A stretch of 60,479 bases of DNA from a virus. Below are positions 54,074-60,370 of the stretch, piece after piece (within the stretch, counting starts at the first letter, position 1; every line of letters begins with the position of its first letter). A program made the translations under genes and the position numbers. The DNA lies in the IMG/VR virus record IMGVR_UViG_3300031569_000005, positions 1-60,479 of that record. One strand, given 5' to 3'. A model generated the notes under the pieces. The model saw nothing but the letters and a program-made list of their open reading frames with translations. It ran no database searches and was not told the origin of the DNA.

Positions 54074-54489
54074 TATTTTATTGTAACTGTTTTAGGTTTA
54101 TTATCTTCTGCTACAGGTGCATGCAAATGTAATAATCCATTTTGTAACTTTGCTTCTAATTGAGTAAGGTCAAATCTTCTAGAGATTCTCCATCCAAAAT
54201 TAAATGCTCTTTGTGCTATATTACGTTGAATATATTCAGACTCTGCAATATTACTAGATTCTTTTTTATATTCAACTTTTAAAACATCTCCCTCTATAGT
54301 GAGATTGATATCTTTTTTTGTTAAGCCGACGCATGCAATATCAATATTAAGGCCGTCATTAGCCTCATATATATCTACTGGATGATTGACTCTGATTTGA
54401 TTGAAAGGAGCAAAATCTCCTTCAAGGTCGAAAAAATTCTTAAATAGAATGTCGAATGGCGATGTGCCGTATTGTGTTAGTGTTCCCAT
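54073..54489 (-). CDS. Small heat-shock protein, Hsp20 / alpha-crystallin family
   Basis: An ATP-independent holdase chaperone. I start it at ATG 54489 (138 residues) because AAGGAG lies nine bases upstream; a longer frame to 54567 would translate the inverted-repeat arm. The alpha-crystallin domain runs from about residue 38 (VDIYEANDGLNIDIACVGLT) through FNFGWRISRRFDL and ends with NGLLHLHAP, the usual GVL-type strand. Hsp20 proteins are frequent in marine T4-like phages. The gene is exactly bracketed by a 24-base inverted repeat. A candidate late element lies at 54576. Confidence 0.9.
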   Translation of the reverse strand: MGTLTQYGTSPFDILFKNFFDLEGDFAPFNQIRVNHPVDIYEANDGLNIDIACVGLTKKDINLTIEGDVLKVEYKKESSNIAESEYIQRNIAQRAFNFGWRISRRFDLTQLEAKLQNGLLHLHAPVAEDNKPKTVTIK

Positions 54490-54540
54490 AATTAATCTCC
54501 TTAAATGATTATATATTTTATTAAACTTTAGTTTTAATGT

Positions 54541-54565
54541 AATTAAATGACCCGCAGTATCTTTC
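54541..54565. repeat. Inverted repeat flanking Hsp20, right arm
   Basis: A 25-base arm AATTAAATGACCCGCAGT plus ATCTTTC, the near-perfect inverse of 54050-54073. It lies 52 bases upstream of the Hsp20 start. The arms are about 470 bases apart and could pair in DNA or in the mRNA. Confidence 0.75.
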
Positions 54566-54575
54566 AATTACTTTA

Positions 54576-54584
54576 TATAAATAT
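54576..54584 (-). promoter_or_regulatory. Candidate late promoter element upstream of Hsp20
   Basis: Sense ATATTTATA followed by TAAAGTAATTG, 87 bases before the Hsp20 ATG and just before the right arm of the inverted repeat, which would therefore be in the leader of the transcript. Confidence 0.45.
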
Positions 54585-54585
54585 A

Positions 54586-54996
54586 CTAATTTTCGCAAAT
54601 CGGCATACTCAATCTTATTATAGAAAATGCTTTAAAATATTTGTAAATATCTAAACTAGTTTTCTTTATATCATATTCACGCGTTATTATATGACCATCT
54701 AACCAGATATTATATACACATTTATTAATAGTGGATAAATTTTCACTATTAAATGTAATAATATCATCGTAAGTTGTTATACAAAGTCTATGACCGGCTA
54801 CTAATACATCTTGTACATTTGCTAATCCTATAGGCGATTCGTCTCTATATTCTTCTAATTTAGCTATTTGTTTTAACATTGCTCCTCGAGGACCTAATTT
54901 AACTGTATCATATAGATACTCTATTTTATTAGGTTCATCTAATAAAATGAATAGATCAAAATCTTCTTCAATTATTTCGAGCTCGTTAAATTTCAT
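54586..54996 (-). CDS. Unknown protein, 136 residues
   Basis: An alpha/beta protein of 136 residues with an acidic N-terminus (MKFNELEIIEEDFDLFILLD) and beta-type C-terminal half (VYNIWLDGHIITREYDI). No known motif. Its ATG overlaps the stop of the preceding 53-residue gene (ATGA) and GAGGAAG sits just upstream, so the two are coupled. Function unknown. Confidence 0.65.
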   Translation of the reverse strand: MKFNELEIIEEDFDLFILLDEPNKIEYLYDTVKLGPRGAMLKQIAKLEEYRDESPIGLANVQDVLVAGHRLCITTYDDIITFNSENLSTINKCVYNIWLDGHIITREYDIKKTSLDIYKYFKAFSIIRLSMPICEN

Positions 54997-55154
54997 TTCA
55001 CTTCCTCTATACTAAATATTTTTTTAAATTCTTCTAAATTAAGATTTTTAATTTTACTAGCTTTAATATAAGCTTCATCTAACGAATGCGACTGAACAAT
55101 ACCAATTTGTTCTTTATGTGAATCTTTAATATTAAAATATTTAAATTGCTTCAT
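54993..55154 (-). CDS. Unknown 53-residue protein
   Basis: A short gene, ATG 55154 and TGA 54993, encoding MKQFKYFNIKDSHKEQIGIV and a helical end (YIKASKIKNLNLEEFKKIF). It resembles small host-like proteins that begin with a beta strand and carry DEAYIKAS helices. It is coupled to the next gene by ATGA overlap. Only four bases separate an ATATTTATA element from its ATG, and there is no ribosome site. Confidence 0.6.
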   Translation of the reverse strand: MKQFKYFNIKDSHKEQIGIVQSHSLDEAYIKASKIKNLNLEEFKKIFSIEEVK

Positions 55155-55158
55155 TTTA

Positions 55159-55167
55159 TATAAATAT
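55159..55167 (-). promoter_or_regulatory. Candidate late promoter element with almost no leader
   Basis: Sense ATATTTATA then TAAA then ATG (55154). If this is a true -10 element the transcript would start at or within the start codon, so either the mRNA is leaderless or the element serves another purpose. Confidence 0.38.
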
Positions 55168-55439
55168 TATTTTAGCTTACCTAGGAGTCCAATCTGATAA
55201 GATCTTTCTAATGCTGCTCGAGCCTCTCTACATGTCTCTTCAATTCTTTCTAATTCCTTAAAAGTTATATTGAAACTTTTATTGCCAATTATAAAATCAC
55301 CTATAGGCTGATAATCATTTCTTGTACGAAATTGATCAGCGGTTAATGTTTTAGCTATATCAAAATCAATACCACTATATAATTTTCCAAATCTTTTTAC
55401 TCTATCTTCATTGATAGCGTATCTACTATTTACACTCAT
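55167..55439 (-). CDS. Unknown protein, 90 residues
   Basis: Start chosen at ATG 55439 (MSVNSRYAINEDRVKRFGKL); an upstream TTG would extend it into the methyltransferase gene without a ribosome site. It has a basic N-terminal half and a C-terminal helical segment (FKELERIEETCREARAALER). No recognised family. It follows the methyltransferase stop by five bases. Confidence 0.62.
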   Translation of the reverse strand: MSVNSRYAINEDRVKRFGKLYSGIDFDIAKTLTADQFRTRNDYQPIGDFIIGNKSFNITFKELERIEETCREARAALERSYQIGLLGKLK

Positions 55440-55444
55440 TTTTA

Positions 55445-56089
55445 TTATTTTTTTATTATTAAACAAAATCCGTCATCAGATACTGAATGATCTAATATGA
55501 CGTTCTTAAATTTTCTTTGTGACCAATTCAATATTTTACCCGGGTCATGTTGTATTAATCCTTCTGTATATGATATCAGAACTACTAATCCTTTTGTTGC
55601 ATGTTTATACATTTTTTCTATAGTATCACATGCATATGTAAAATCATCTCGTTTCATGTCGGCATCATATCTTAAATTACATGAGCCTATATTAATACAC
55701 CAATCTTTAGTGACATTTAAAGGTAACTTAAACCAATCTGTTAATCTAATATCTCTATCCGGATCAATTATCTTACCGGCATCAATTAATGGGCTATTCA
55801 TATCAATTCCAGTATATTCAACTTCTCCATATTCGGATAAATGCATTACATGTAAATCTCCTCTACCACAACCAAAATCTAATAAACTAGATCCTTGTGG
55901 AATATATTGTAAAGCTGCTTTATATGTATCCCATTGCTGTTCACGTGTATTATAACCTACTGCTTCTGCAGAATATTGTAGATATGTATCATCTTCTTCT
56001 TGCATCGGTTGTACTCGTTCAGGCCCTAGGTTAACGATATCTTTATTATTGTTATTACCTTTTATCATTTTTTTAATTTTATCTAACAT
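55445..56089 (-). CDS. Class I SAM-dependent methyltransferase
   Basis: A protein of 214 residues. SAM-binding motif I is LLDFGCGRGDL (about 69-79), followed by the motif II acidic residue in VEYTGIDMNS (about 92-101) and a C-terminal beta block (LVVLISYTEG). The N-terminal ~40 residues are charged. No target-recognition region characteristic of DNA methylases (such as DPPY) is visible, so the substrate may be a small molecule, protein or RNA. GAGGATAGGAC precedes the ATG, and the gene overlaps the upstream one by 11 bases. Confidence 0.82.
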   Translation of the reverse strand: MLDKIKKMIKGNNNNKDIVNLGPERVQPMQEEDDTYLQYSAEAVGYNTREQQWDTYKAALQYIPQGSSLLDFGCGRGDLHVMHLSEYGEVEYTGIDMNSPLIDAGKIIDPDRDIRLTDWFKLPLNVTKDWCINIGSCNLRYDADMKRDDFTYACDTIEKMYKHATKGLVVLISYTEGLIQHDPGKILNWSQRKFKNVILDHSVSDDGFCLIIKK

Positions 56090-56363
56090 GTCCTATCCTC
56101 CGTTTTCTATTTTCTATACGCATTAATTTAGCTTCTAAACTTTTCAAATCCATTCTTGTAGGGTGAGTTCTATTAAAATGCTGTGAAGTTTTACAAGCCA
56201 ATGCTGCATGCGACCAAGCTTCTTCTTCAGTGTATACATCTGGTAAGAAGAATTCTTCTGCTATAAAAGTATCCCCATCGATGACGACATATGCGCCGCC
56301 ATCTTTTTTAGCTATAAAAGCATTGGGATATTCTTTTAATACTCTTTTTTGATTCTTATCCAT
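56079..56363 (-). CDS. Unknown protein, 94 residues
   Basis: A small basic alpha/beta protein. The N-terminal half (AFIAKKDGGAYVVIDGDTFI) resembles a small beta sheet; the middle (TEEEAWSHAALACKTSQHF) is helical; the C-terminus is very basic (RIENRKRRIGHVR). No known family. It is overlapped by the methyltransferase start and lies two bases after the 119-residue gene. Confidence 0.63.
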   Translation of the reverse strand: MDKNQKRVLKEYPNAFIAKKDGGAYVVIDGDTFIAEEFFLPDVYTEEEAWSHAALACKTSQHFNRTHPTRMDLKSLEAKLMRIENRKRRIGHVR

Positions 56364-56365
56364 GA

Positions 56366-56725
56366 TTAAAATGATCTAGGACCAACAACTGGGAATGAAA
56401 AATCCGAACATTTCTCATAATGATCCATATCCTTATCAACATATTCATTGTAATTGGCTCTAGTATGTCCTAATGAATTATCTATATATAATTTGCTAGG
56501 TTCATCTGTGTTCTGCATGAATACTGCAGTTAGATTAGAGTCTATAGAATATTTACTTTTTGGTTTATCAATTTGTACCAAACAATATCCACCTCCTCTT
56601 TCTGATCTAACATCATATCCTAAGATTTGATTTTTCTTTTTTCTTACATTAGTTACGATACCTACATGATTCTTATCTTCGATACGCATAACAACAATAT
56701 TACCTTCAGTATATGCTATTCTCAT
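56366..56725 (-). CDS. Unknown beta-rich protein, 119 residues
   Basis: The first ~75 residues are strand-rich (RIAYTEGNIVVMRIEDKNHV, GIVTNVRKKKN), an SH3-like or small-barrel pattern. The remainder is polar with many Asp and Tyr. No cysteine cluster and no membrane helix. Two bases separate it from each neighbour, so it belongs to an operon driven by the promoter at 56970. Function unknown. Confidence 0.63.
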   Translation of the reverse strand: MRIAYTEGNIVVMRIEDKNHVGIVTNVRKKKNQILGYDVRSERGGGYCLVQIDKPKSKYSIDSNLTAVFMQNTDEPSKLYIDNSLGHTRANYNEYVDKDMDHYEKCSDFSFPVVGPRSF

Positions 56726-56727
56726 TA

Positions 56728-56943
56728 TTATGAATTTTGGGGTTGATTCTCGATAACTTTACAAATTCTTGTATCCTGGACTGCTTTGACTTCAAAGTCA
56801 ACTCCACTGTCTAAGAAATCTTTGTTTACTAATGCCTCTGCATGTGTTACAGATGTTGCATTAACTAGATATTGCTCGGATACATATTTAACTCCCTTAG
56901 GAGTATCCGTAGCCACTTTTACTTTTGCTATATAATAACTCAT
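56728..56943 (-). CDS. DUF4494-like small protein
   Basis: A protein of 71 residues beginning with YYIAKVKVATDTPKGVKYVS followed by EQYLVNATSVTHAEALV, then FEVKAVQDTRICKVIE. This strand-helix-strand order with EQYLV and a final strand with a conserved R is what I recall for DUF4494, a family largely limited to Bacteroidota and their phages. It has no known function. It is the first gene after the promoter at 56970, with a 27-base leader lacking a clear ribosome site. Confidence 0.65.
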   Translation of the reverse strand: MSYYIAKVKVATDTPKGVKYVSEQYLVNATSVTHAEALVNKDFLDSGVDFEVKAVQDTRICKVIENQPQNS

Positions 56944-56969
56944 ATTTATTTTTTTAATTTAACTTACTA

Positions 56970-57001
56970 TAAATATAAGGTAGATATATCGTAAAGGCAA
57001 A
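56970..57001 (-). promoter_or_regulatory. Host-like promoter (TTTGCC-N18-TATATTTA)
   Basis: Sense TTTG at 57001-56998, 20 bases starting CCTTTACGA, then TATATTTA at 56977-56970. AAAAAGCT lies nine bases upstream of TTTGCC. The -7 box also overlaps an ATATTTATA motif (56968-56976), so this site could be read by both polymerase forms. It drives 56943 and the genes below it. Confidence 0.82.
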
Positions 57002-57018
57002 GCTTTTTGAAGCTTTTT

Positions 57019-57102
57019 TTATTTATTTTTGAAGATTGCTTCTAAGAGCATTACTGTAACAATTAGTACGCATCCAATTGTTAATATTTTTATAACGGCC
57101 AT
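57019..57102 (-). CDS. 27-residue single-helix membrane peptide
   Basis: ATG 57102 to TAA 57019 encodes MAVIKILTIGCVLIVTVMLL followed by EAIFKNK. It is almost entirely one membrane helix with a basic end. It occupies a gap between two operons; no strong ribosome site is seen. Directly after it an AAAGCTT / AAGCTTT palindrome overlaps the next promoter and might act as a weak terminator. Possible small lysis or membrane regulator; may also be chance. Confidence 0.4.
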   Translation of the reverse strand: MAVIKILTIGCVLIVTVMLLEAIFKNK

Positions 57103-57138
57103 AACTTTAAATGTTTTTAATTGAAATAGAATTTACAA

Positions 57139-57438
57139 TTATATCATTCTTTTTAGATAATCTTTTGATAATTTAGATAAGATATTAAACATTGCTGCCA
57201 TATCATCCATTGTATCATAATTTCTATCCATATAAAGTGCTTTTAAAAATTCTTGCAAATCTTTATTAGCAACATCAGAACTTGACCATTTACTCAAAAT
57301 ATTAGATTTTAATATAGCTTCTGTAACTGGTTCAGCAGTAGGCTCATTATGTTTTTTAGCAACATCATTTAATGTTGGTAACGGCTTACCAGGTGTTCTT
57401 TCCCAAGCAAATCCTTCTAGTAGTGTTTTTAATTTCAT
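57139..57438 (-). CDS. Unknown 99-residue protein with possible prohead-targeting N-terminus
   Basis: The first eight residues, MKLKTLLE, followed by G fit the short capsid-targeting and (L/I)-x-E cleavage pattern. The rest contains GKPLPTLNDVAKKHNEPTAE and a helical end (MAAMFNILSKLSKDYLKRMI). I do not recognise a family. It lies nine bases after the 132-residue gene. Confidence 0.6.
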   Translation of the reverse strand: MKLKTLLEGFAWERTPGKPLPTLNDVAKKHNEPTAEPVTEAILKSNILSKWSSSDVANKDLQEFLKALYMDRNYDTMDDMAAMFNILSKLSKDYLKRMI

Positions 57439-57446
57439 ATCTGTCT

Positions 57447-57845
57447 TTATTTTTGTGGAGGTATTGGAATAGCTCTTCTACCACCTTTGGTTCTTAATGC
57501 TTCTAATTGATCTGAAACTTCATTATCGGCTCTCATTTGCAACATTAAGACACTATCATTGCCTATAGTGTCTTCTATTGTTTTATAAATATCATAAGCC
57601 GAATCTGGATTCATAGCTGCATTTTTTGCTGACTTTAAAGCACCTTCTAATCTAGTAACAATTTCTTTTCTTAATGCATTACGATTCATTGTTCCAAAAC
57701 CCACTACATGTATTTGTGGATCAATTGGATCAAAGTCGTCTGGCTTAAGAAGGCTACCATATTTAGAAGTTTCTTCATTTAATATGATATCAAGTTCTTC
57801 ATTGATCATATTAGTTAATTTATTATATAAGTCATTATTTTTCAT
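57447..57845 (-). CDS. Unknown 132-residue protein
   Basis: Start placed at ATG 57845, which overlaps the stop of the holin-like gene (TAATG); a TTG nine bases earlier is less likely. The helical N-terminus (LYNKLTNMINEELDIILNEE) has INE and LNE sites. The centre (DPQIHVVGFGTMNRNALRKE) is alpha/beta, and the end is Arg/Pro-rich. No known family. Possibly an internal protein by its N-terminus, but evidence is thin. Confidence 0.62.
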   Translation of the reverse strand: MKNNDLYNKLTNMINEELDIILNEETSKYGSLLKPDDFDPIDPQIHVVGFGTMNRNALRKEIVTRLEGALKSAKNAAMNPDSAYDIYKTIEDTIGNDSVLMLQMRADNEVSDQLEALRTKGGRRAIPIPPQK

Positions 57846-58102
57846 TAGTTCCAAAATATTAATTTAGCTATTACTCCTAATATCACTATCCATATAGACC
57901 ATATGGCTTTATTAGCTTTATTTCTAAAAGTAGTATTTCGATTAACTTTTGATATAGTACCTTTATCAGGATCTAACAATGTTTGTTTTATCATTGATAT
58001 ATCTGATTGCATTTTGATCTGCCCATCTTTAAGATAATCCATATCTTTCTGAACCATCTTTATATCTGTATGTAGTTCAGCATTAGTTAACCGTTGTGCC
58101 AT
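57845..58102 (-). CDS. Holin-like protein (coiled coil plus C-terminal membrane helix)
   Basis: A protein of 85 residues. An N-terminal coiled coil (LHTDIKMVQKDMDYLKDGQI) is followed by a basic patch and a single C-terminal membrane helix (AIWSIWIVILGVIAKLIFW). This matches the layout of XhlA/hemolysin-type holins. A lytic transglycosylase lies four genes upstream, which supports a lysis role. It begins directly after the Hc1-like stop codon with AAGGC as ribosome site. The holin role is inferred from topology. Confidence 0.6.
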   Translation of the reverse strand: MAQRLTNAELHTDIKMVQKDMDYLKDGQIKMQSDISMIKQTLLDPDKGTISKVNRNTTFRNKANKAIWSIWIVILGVIAKLIFWN

Positions 58103-58288
58103 TTAAGCCTTTTTAGATTCAGCAACTGATTGTTTACGATATTCAGTTACTAATTTTTTTAATTCGCCGATTGCTTTTCTAGCTCTTGTTCCGGCCGCTC
58201 TATTACCTTTGTCCATAAACTTAGAATGATTCTCTGTAAATTCAGTCCAACTATTTTCTAACTCTGTATATATTTCATTTGATGTCAT
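58103..58288 (-). CDS. Hc1-like (histone H1-like) DNA-binding protein
   Basis: A protein of 61 residues. The block KFMDKGNRAAGTRARKAIGE followed by LKKLVTEYRKQSVAESKKA is the signature of the Hc1/histone-H1-like proteins common in Bacteroidota and Chlamydia-type bacteria. An acidic, aromatic N-terminal helix (MTSNEIYTELENSWTEFTE) and a basic C-terminal helix are typical. It probably binds and compacts DNA. It has an ATATTTATT element 15 bases upstream with AAAAAAAGGAA, suggesting strong late expression. Confidence 0.85.
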   Translation of the reverse strand: MTSNEIYTELENSWTEFTENHSKFMDKGNRAAGTRARKAIGELKKLVTEYRKQSVAESKKA

Positions 58289-58303
58289 AACATTCCTTTT
58301 TTT

Positions 58304-58312
58304 AATAAATAT
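58304..58312 (-). promoter_or_regulatory. Candidate late promoter element before the Hc1-like gene
   Basis: Sense ATATTTATT followed by AAAAAAAGGAATG, 15 bases before the ATG at 58288. Confidence 0.42.
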
Positions 58313-58320
58313 GATATAAT

Positions 58321-58527
58321 TTAATAATGAATAGCTTCATCTTGCTTAATAAAAAATTGTTTATAAAACTCCGCCTCTAACTGTTCTTCATCAATCACAT
58401 CTAATGACTGAAAGATTAAATTCCCGTCCAGATATACTTCTCCTATCAATGAATCATCATCAACAAAATATTCTATATCCTCACCGGAAAAAGATTCGTT
58501 AGTTTGTATATTCTCTAAATCTATCAT
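58321..58527 (-). CDS. Unknown acidic protein, 68 residues
   Basis: A very acidic protein (MIDLENIQTNESFSGEDIEY start, DEEQLEAEFYKQFFI near the end) with a short beta pair in the middle (GEVYLDGNLIFQ). Small acidic early proteins of phages often bind host proteins, but no family is recognisable. A candidate ATATTTATT element lies six bases before the ATG, and no ribosome site is seen. Confidence 0.58.
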   Translation of the reverse strand: MIDLENIQTNESFSGEDIEYFVDDDSLIGEVYLDGNLIFQSLDVIDEEQLEAEFYKQFFIKQDEAIHY

Positions 58528-58533
58528 TTTACA

Positions 58534-58542
58534 AATAAATAT
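58534..58542 (-). promoter_or_regulatory. Possible late promoter element (ATATTTATT)
   Basis: Sense ATATTTATT then TGTAAA then the ATG at 58527; the short distance makes it doubtful as a promoter with a leader. Confidence 0.3.
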
Positions 58543-58562
58543 TGACTAACCATTAATTAACC

Positions 58563-58793
58563 TTATTTATTTAATAATAATTTTGATTTGGTAGTATGTA
58601 TATGTTCTACTCTACAACCATCCATTGACCATGATATACGTTTACGTAATTCTTTGATATTACGTTTATCACGCGGATTAGGATAATCACAATACATTGG
58701 ATATAATGTAGATGTACGTACTGATCGTTTCTCTAACTGAACACGGTATGTATGTTTATACTTGTACGGTTCTTCCGATATTGTATATTTCAT
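58563..58793 (-). CDS. Unknown basic protein, 76 residues
   Basis: Start set at ATG 58793 (MKYTISEEPYKYKHTYRVQL); an upstream TTG would lengthen the overlap with the preceding gene. A strand-rich first half is followed by a basic helix (NPRDKRNIKELRKRISW) and a Cys-His end (DGCRVEHIHTTKSK). Its beginning overlaps the 60-residue gene by 38 bases. Function unknown. Confidence 0.55.
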   Translation of the reverse strand: MKYTISEEPYKYKHTYRVQLEKRSVRTSTLYPMYCDYPNPRDKRNIKELRKRISWSMDGCRVEHIHTTKSKLLLNK

Positions 58794-58938
58794 TAATATC
58801 TGTATTTTGTAAAACAATTGTATCGTGATATTCTAGACGTAATTTTTTTTGCCTATTACTAGCTGCCTCCAATGTATCAAAAACTTCTGTTTCAAATTTA
58901 CTAGAAACTTGATCACGATGTGCCACTATATATTTCAT
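58756..58938 (-). CDS. Unknown protein, 60 residues
   Basis: A small alpha/beta protein: a first strand (MKYIVAHRDQVSSKFETEVF), a helix (TLEAASNRQKKLRLEY), then a second strand pair. This order resembles small strand-helix-strand proteins of phage accessory regions but no family is assigned. It lies two bases after the transglycosylase stop codon and overlaps the next gene. Confidence 0.55.
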   Translation of the reverse strand: MKYIVAHRDQVSSKFETEVFDTLEAASNRQKKLRLEYHDTIVLQNTDINEIYNIGRTVQV

Positions 58939-58940
58939 AA

Positions 58941-59423
58941 TTATTTATTTAATTCTTTTTGTACTTTTGTCCAATACTGTAAAGTACGTTTACGTTTGTA
59001 ACCTCGAGGGCCGCCATTCCAATTTCTTGCAATTTTTTCATTAGTAGATTTCATGTGATGAAAGTTTTTCCATACATAAAACATCTGAATTGACTTTTTT
59101 CTGCTCCAACGATCTTTGTTTTTAAATCTCGTAGTGTTACCCAGACCCTTTAATATCCGATTGACTTCACGAACCATTATAGGCCTAATTTGTAGGCATC
59201 CTACGGAAGGAATTACCAAATGTTTGTCGCCTACACAACTGTCTTTGCCGGCACTTTCAACTTGTATTAAAGAATACACAAGACTTGAATCTTGTATAAT
59301 GATAGAATCTTGTACAACTTCAACTTCATCCGGTAAACAAAATTCTTTATTTTTATTATAATCAATCATGGATCCGAATAACGGTATCGTCATGATCAAT
59401 GACCATATATATATTGTTTTCAT
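58941..59423 (-). CDS. Exported lytic transglycosylase-like endolysin
   Basis: A protein of 160 residues with an N-terminal hydrophobic export signal or anchor (MKTIYIWSLIMTIPLFGSMI). The catalytic-type segment is LVYSLIQVESAGKDS, with Glu56 as the probable acid, followed by VGDKHLVIPSVGCLQI and a C-terminal IARNWNGGPRGYKRKRTLQY. These match SLT-type peptidoglycan lyase folds. With the holin-like gene nearby it probably forms part of the lysis system. The signal suggests export without strict holin control. It lies in the early-type region. Confidence 0.8.
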   Translation of the reverse strand: MKTIYIWSLIMTIPLFGSMIDYNKNKEFCLPDEVEVVQDSIIIQDSSLVYSLIQVESAGKDSCVGDKHLVIPSVGCLQIRPIMVREVNRILKGLGNTTRFKNKDRWSRKKSIQMFYVWKNFHHMKSTNEKIARNWNGGPRGYKRKRTLQYWTKVQKELNK

Positions 59424-59435
59424 AATTCCTTTTAA

Positions 59436-59702
59436 TTAGCTACACCACATTGAATTACTTACCCATGGCTCAGCATATTCATCTGCTAACTCTACAGATT
59501 CACTTGCCCCATGGAAAGGCAATTTAAATCCTAATTTCTCACACCACTCTTCAAACTCAATATGGAGGTTATTAATTTCAATGTATTCATCTATAGTGAT
59601 AACTGGATTATTTGAATTAATATTAAACATTAATTCTGAATCATATGACGATTTACTATTCCAATTTTTAGTAACTTGATTTTGTAACTTTTTTTTATTC
59701 AT
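59436..59702 (-). CDS. Unknown protein, 88 residues
   Basis: An acidic protein with a helical N-terminus (KKLQNQVTKNWNSKSSYDSE) and aromatic-rich C-terminus (LGFKLPFHGASESVELADEY). No recognised family. It is the first gene of the operon driven by the promoter at 59726, with a 24-base leader shared exactly with the rightmost gene (40-base repeat). Confidence 0.6.
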   Translation of the reverse strand: MNKKKLQNQVTKNWNSKSSYDSELMFNINSNNPVITIDEYIEINNLHIEFEEWCEKLGFKLPFHGASESVELADEYAEPWVSNSMWCS

Positions 59703-59741
59703 ATTTTTTATTAATTAACTATATTTAAAGATAAGGATAAA
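59702..59741. repeat. 40-base direct repeat, copy 1 (leader plus -7 box)
   Basis: Identical to 60331-60370. It covers the untranslated leader, the TATCTTTA box and the first spacer bases of two different promoters. Confidence 0.85.
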
Positions 59742-59757
59742 TTTTCGTAAAGGCAAA
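59726..59757 (-). promoter_or_regulatory. Host-like promoter (TTTGCC-N18-TATCTTTA)
   Basis: Sense TTTG at 59757-59754, 20 bases starting CCTTTACGA, then TATCTTTA at 59733-59726. AAAAAGCT lies nine bases upstream of TTTGCC and forms the last codons of the 61-residue gene. It drives the transglycosylase operon. Confidence 0.82.
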
Positions 59758-59762
59758 TCTTT

Positions 59763-59948
59763 TTACAGCTTTTTTACTATATTACTACATTTTTCATAAT
59801 CTTCAATACTTTCAAAATAACTTAATAATTTGCTAGCATCATTATGATCGGTAGGTAAATAAAATTCTTTTTGTTCTGACAATTTATTATAGGTAGTTTC
59901 GCCTACTAACAATTGATATGCATTATTATATGATTTTTCTATATCCAT
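59763..59948 (-). CDS. Unknown protein, 61 residues
   Basis: A helical, acidic protein (MDIEKSYNNAYQLLVGETTY start, YFESIEDYEKCSNIVKKL end). No family recognised. It follows the 124-residue gene by one base and its last codons overlap the AAAAAGCT element of the next promoter. Confidence 0.6.
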   Translation of the reverse strand: MDIEKSYNNAYQLLVGETTYNKLSEQKEFYLPTDHNDASKLLSYFESIEDYEKCSNIVKKL

Positions 59949-59949
59949 A

Positions 59950-60324
59950 TTATTTTAATCCTATAAACATTTCTTCTATGTATAACTCTTCTGCCATTTG
60001 CTTTACATGCCAATATGGAGCAACTTCTAACTCTTGAAAAACTTCTTTCTCTATATCATATATTGTAAAGCCTGAACCATAGCCACTAAATGTAATTGAC
60101 TTCTGAACTTCTTCCATTATACCATTTGAATGTATACTCCAATCAGAATCTTCAAACTTCATATCTTGATCCAATTCTTTATAATCTTCTAAAGCAGAAG
60201 CATAACCTTGTTTCCATAATTTTGTAATTTTCTTTTTTAGATCTTCTAAGACTTTATCATTCCAATCATACATTTCTGATGACCATGGCTTTGTAATTTC
60301 TATTCCGTATTTCTCTTTTATCAT
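59950..60324 (-). CDS. Unknown protein, 124 residues, first gene of the leftward early operon
   Basis: A helical and acidic protein (DKVLEDLKKKITKLWKQGYA, then EVQKSITFSGYGSGFTIYDI). No known domain. It is the most upstream leftward gene in the window and has a host-like promoter with a 30-base leader, so it should be expressed very early. Possible host-takeover protein by position only. Confidence 0.62.
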   Translation of the reverse strand: MIKEKYGIEITKPWSSEMYDWNDKVLEDLKKKITKLWKQGYASALEDYKELDQDMKFEDSDWSIHSNGIMEEVQKSITFSGYGSGFTIYDIEKEVFQELEVAPYWHVKQMAEELYIEEMFIGLK

Positions 60325-60330
60325 ATCTCT

Positions 60331-60370
60331 TATTTTTTATTAATTAACTATATTTAAAGATAAGGATAAA
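60331..60370. repeat. 40-base direct repeat, copy 2 (leader plus -7 box)
   Basis: Perfect copy of 59702-59741. The -33 parts of the two promoters differ (TTAGGAATCG here, TTTGCCTTTACG there). Confidence 0.85.

Noticed and set aside
54490-54567. 26-residue N-terminal extension of Hsp20
   Set aside because: It would translate the inverted-repeat arm and lacks a ribosome site, while a strong AAGGAG precedes the internal ATG at 54489.
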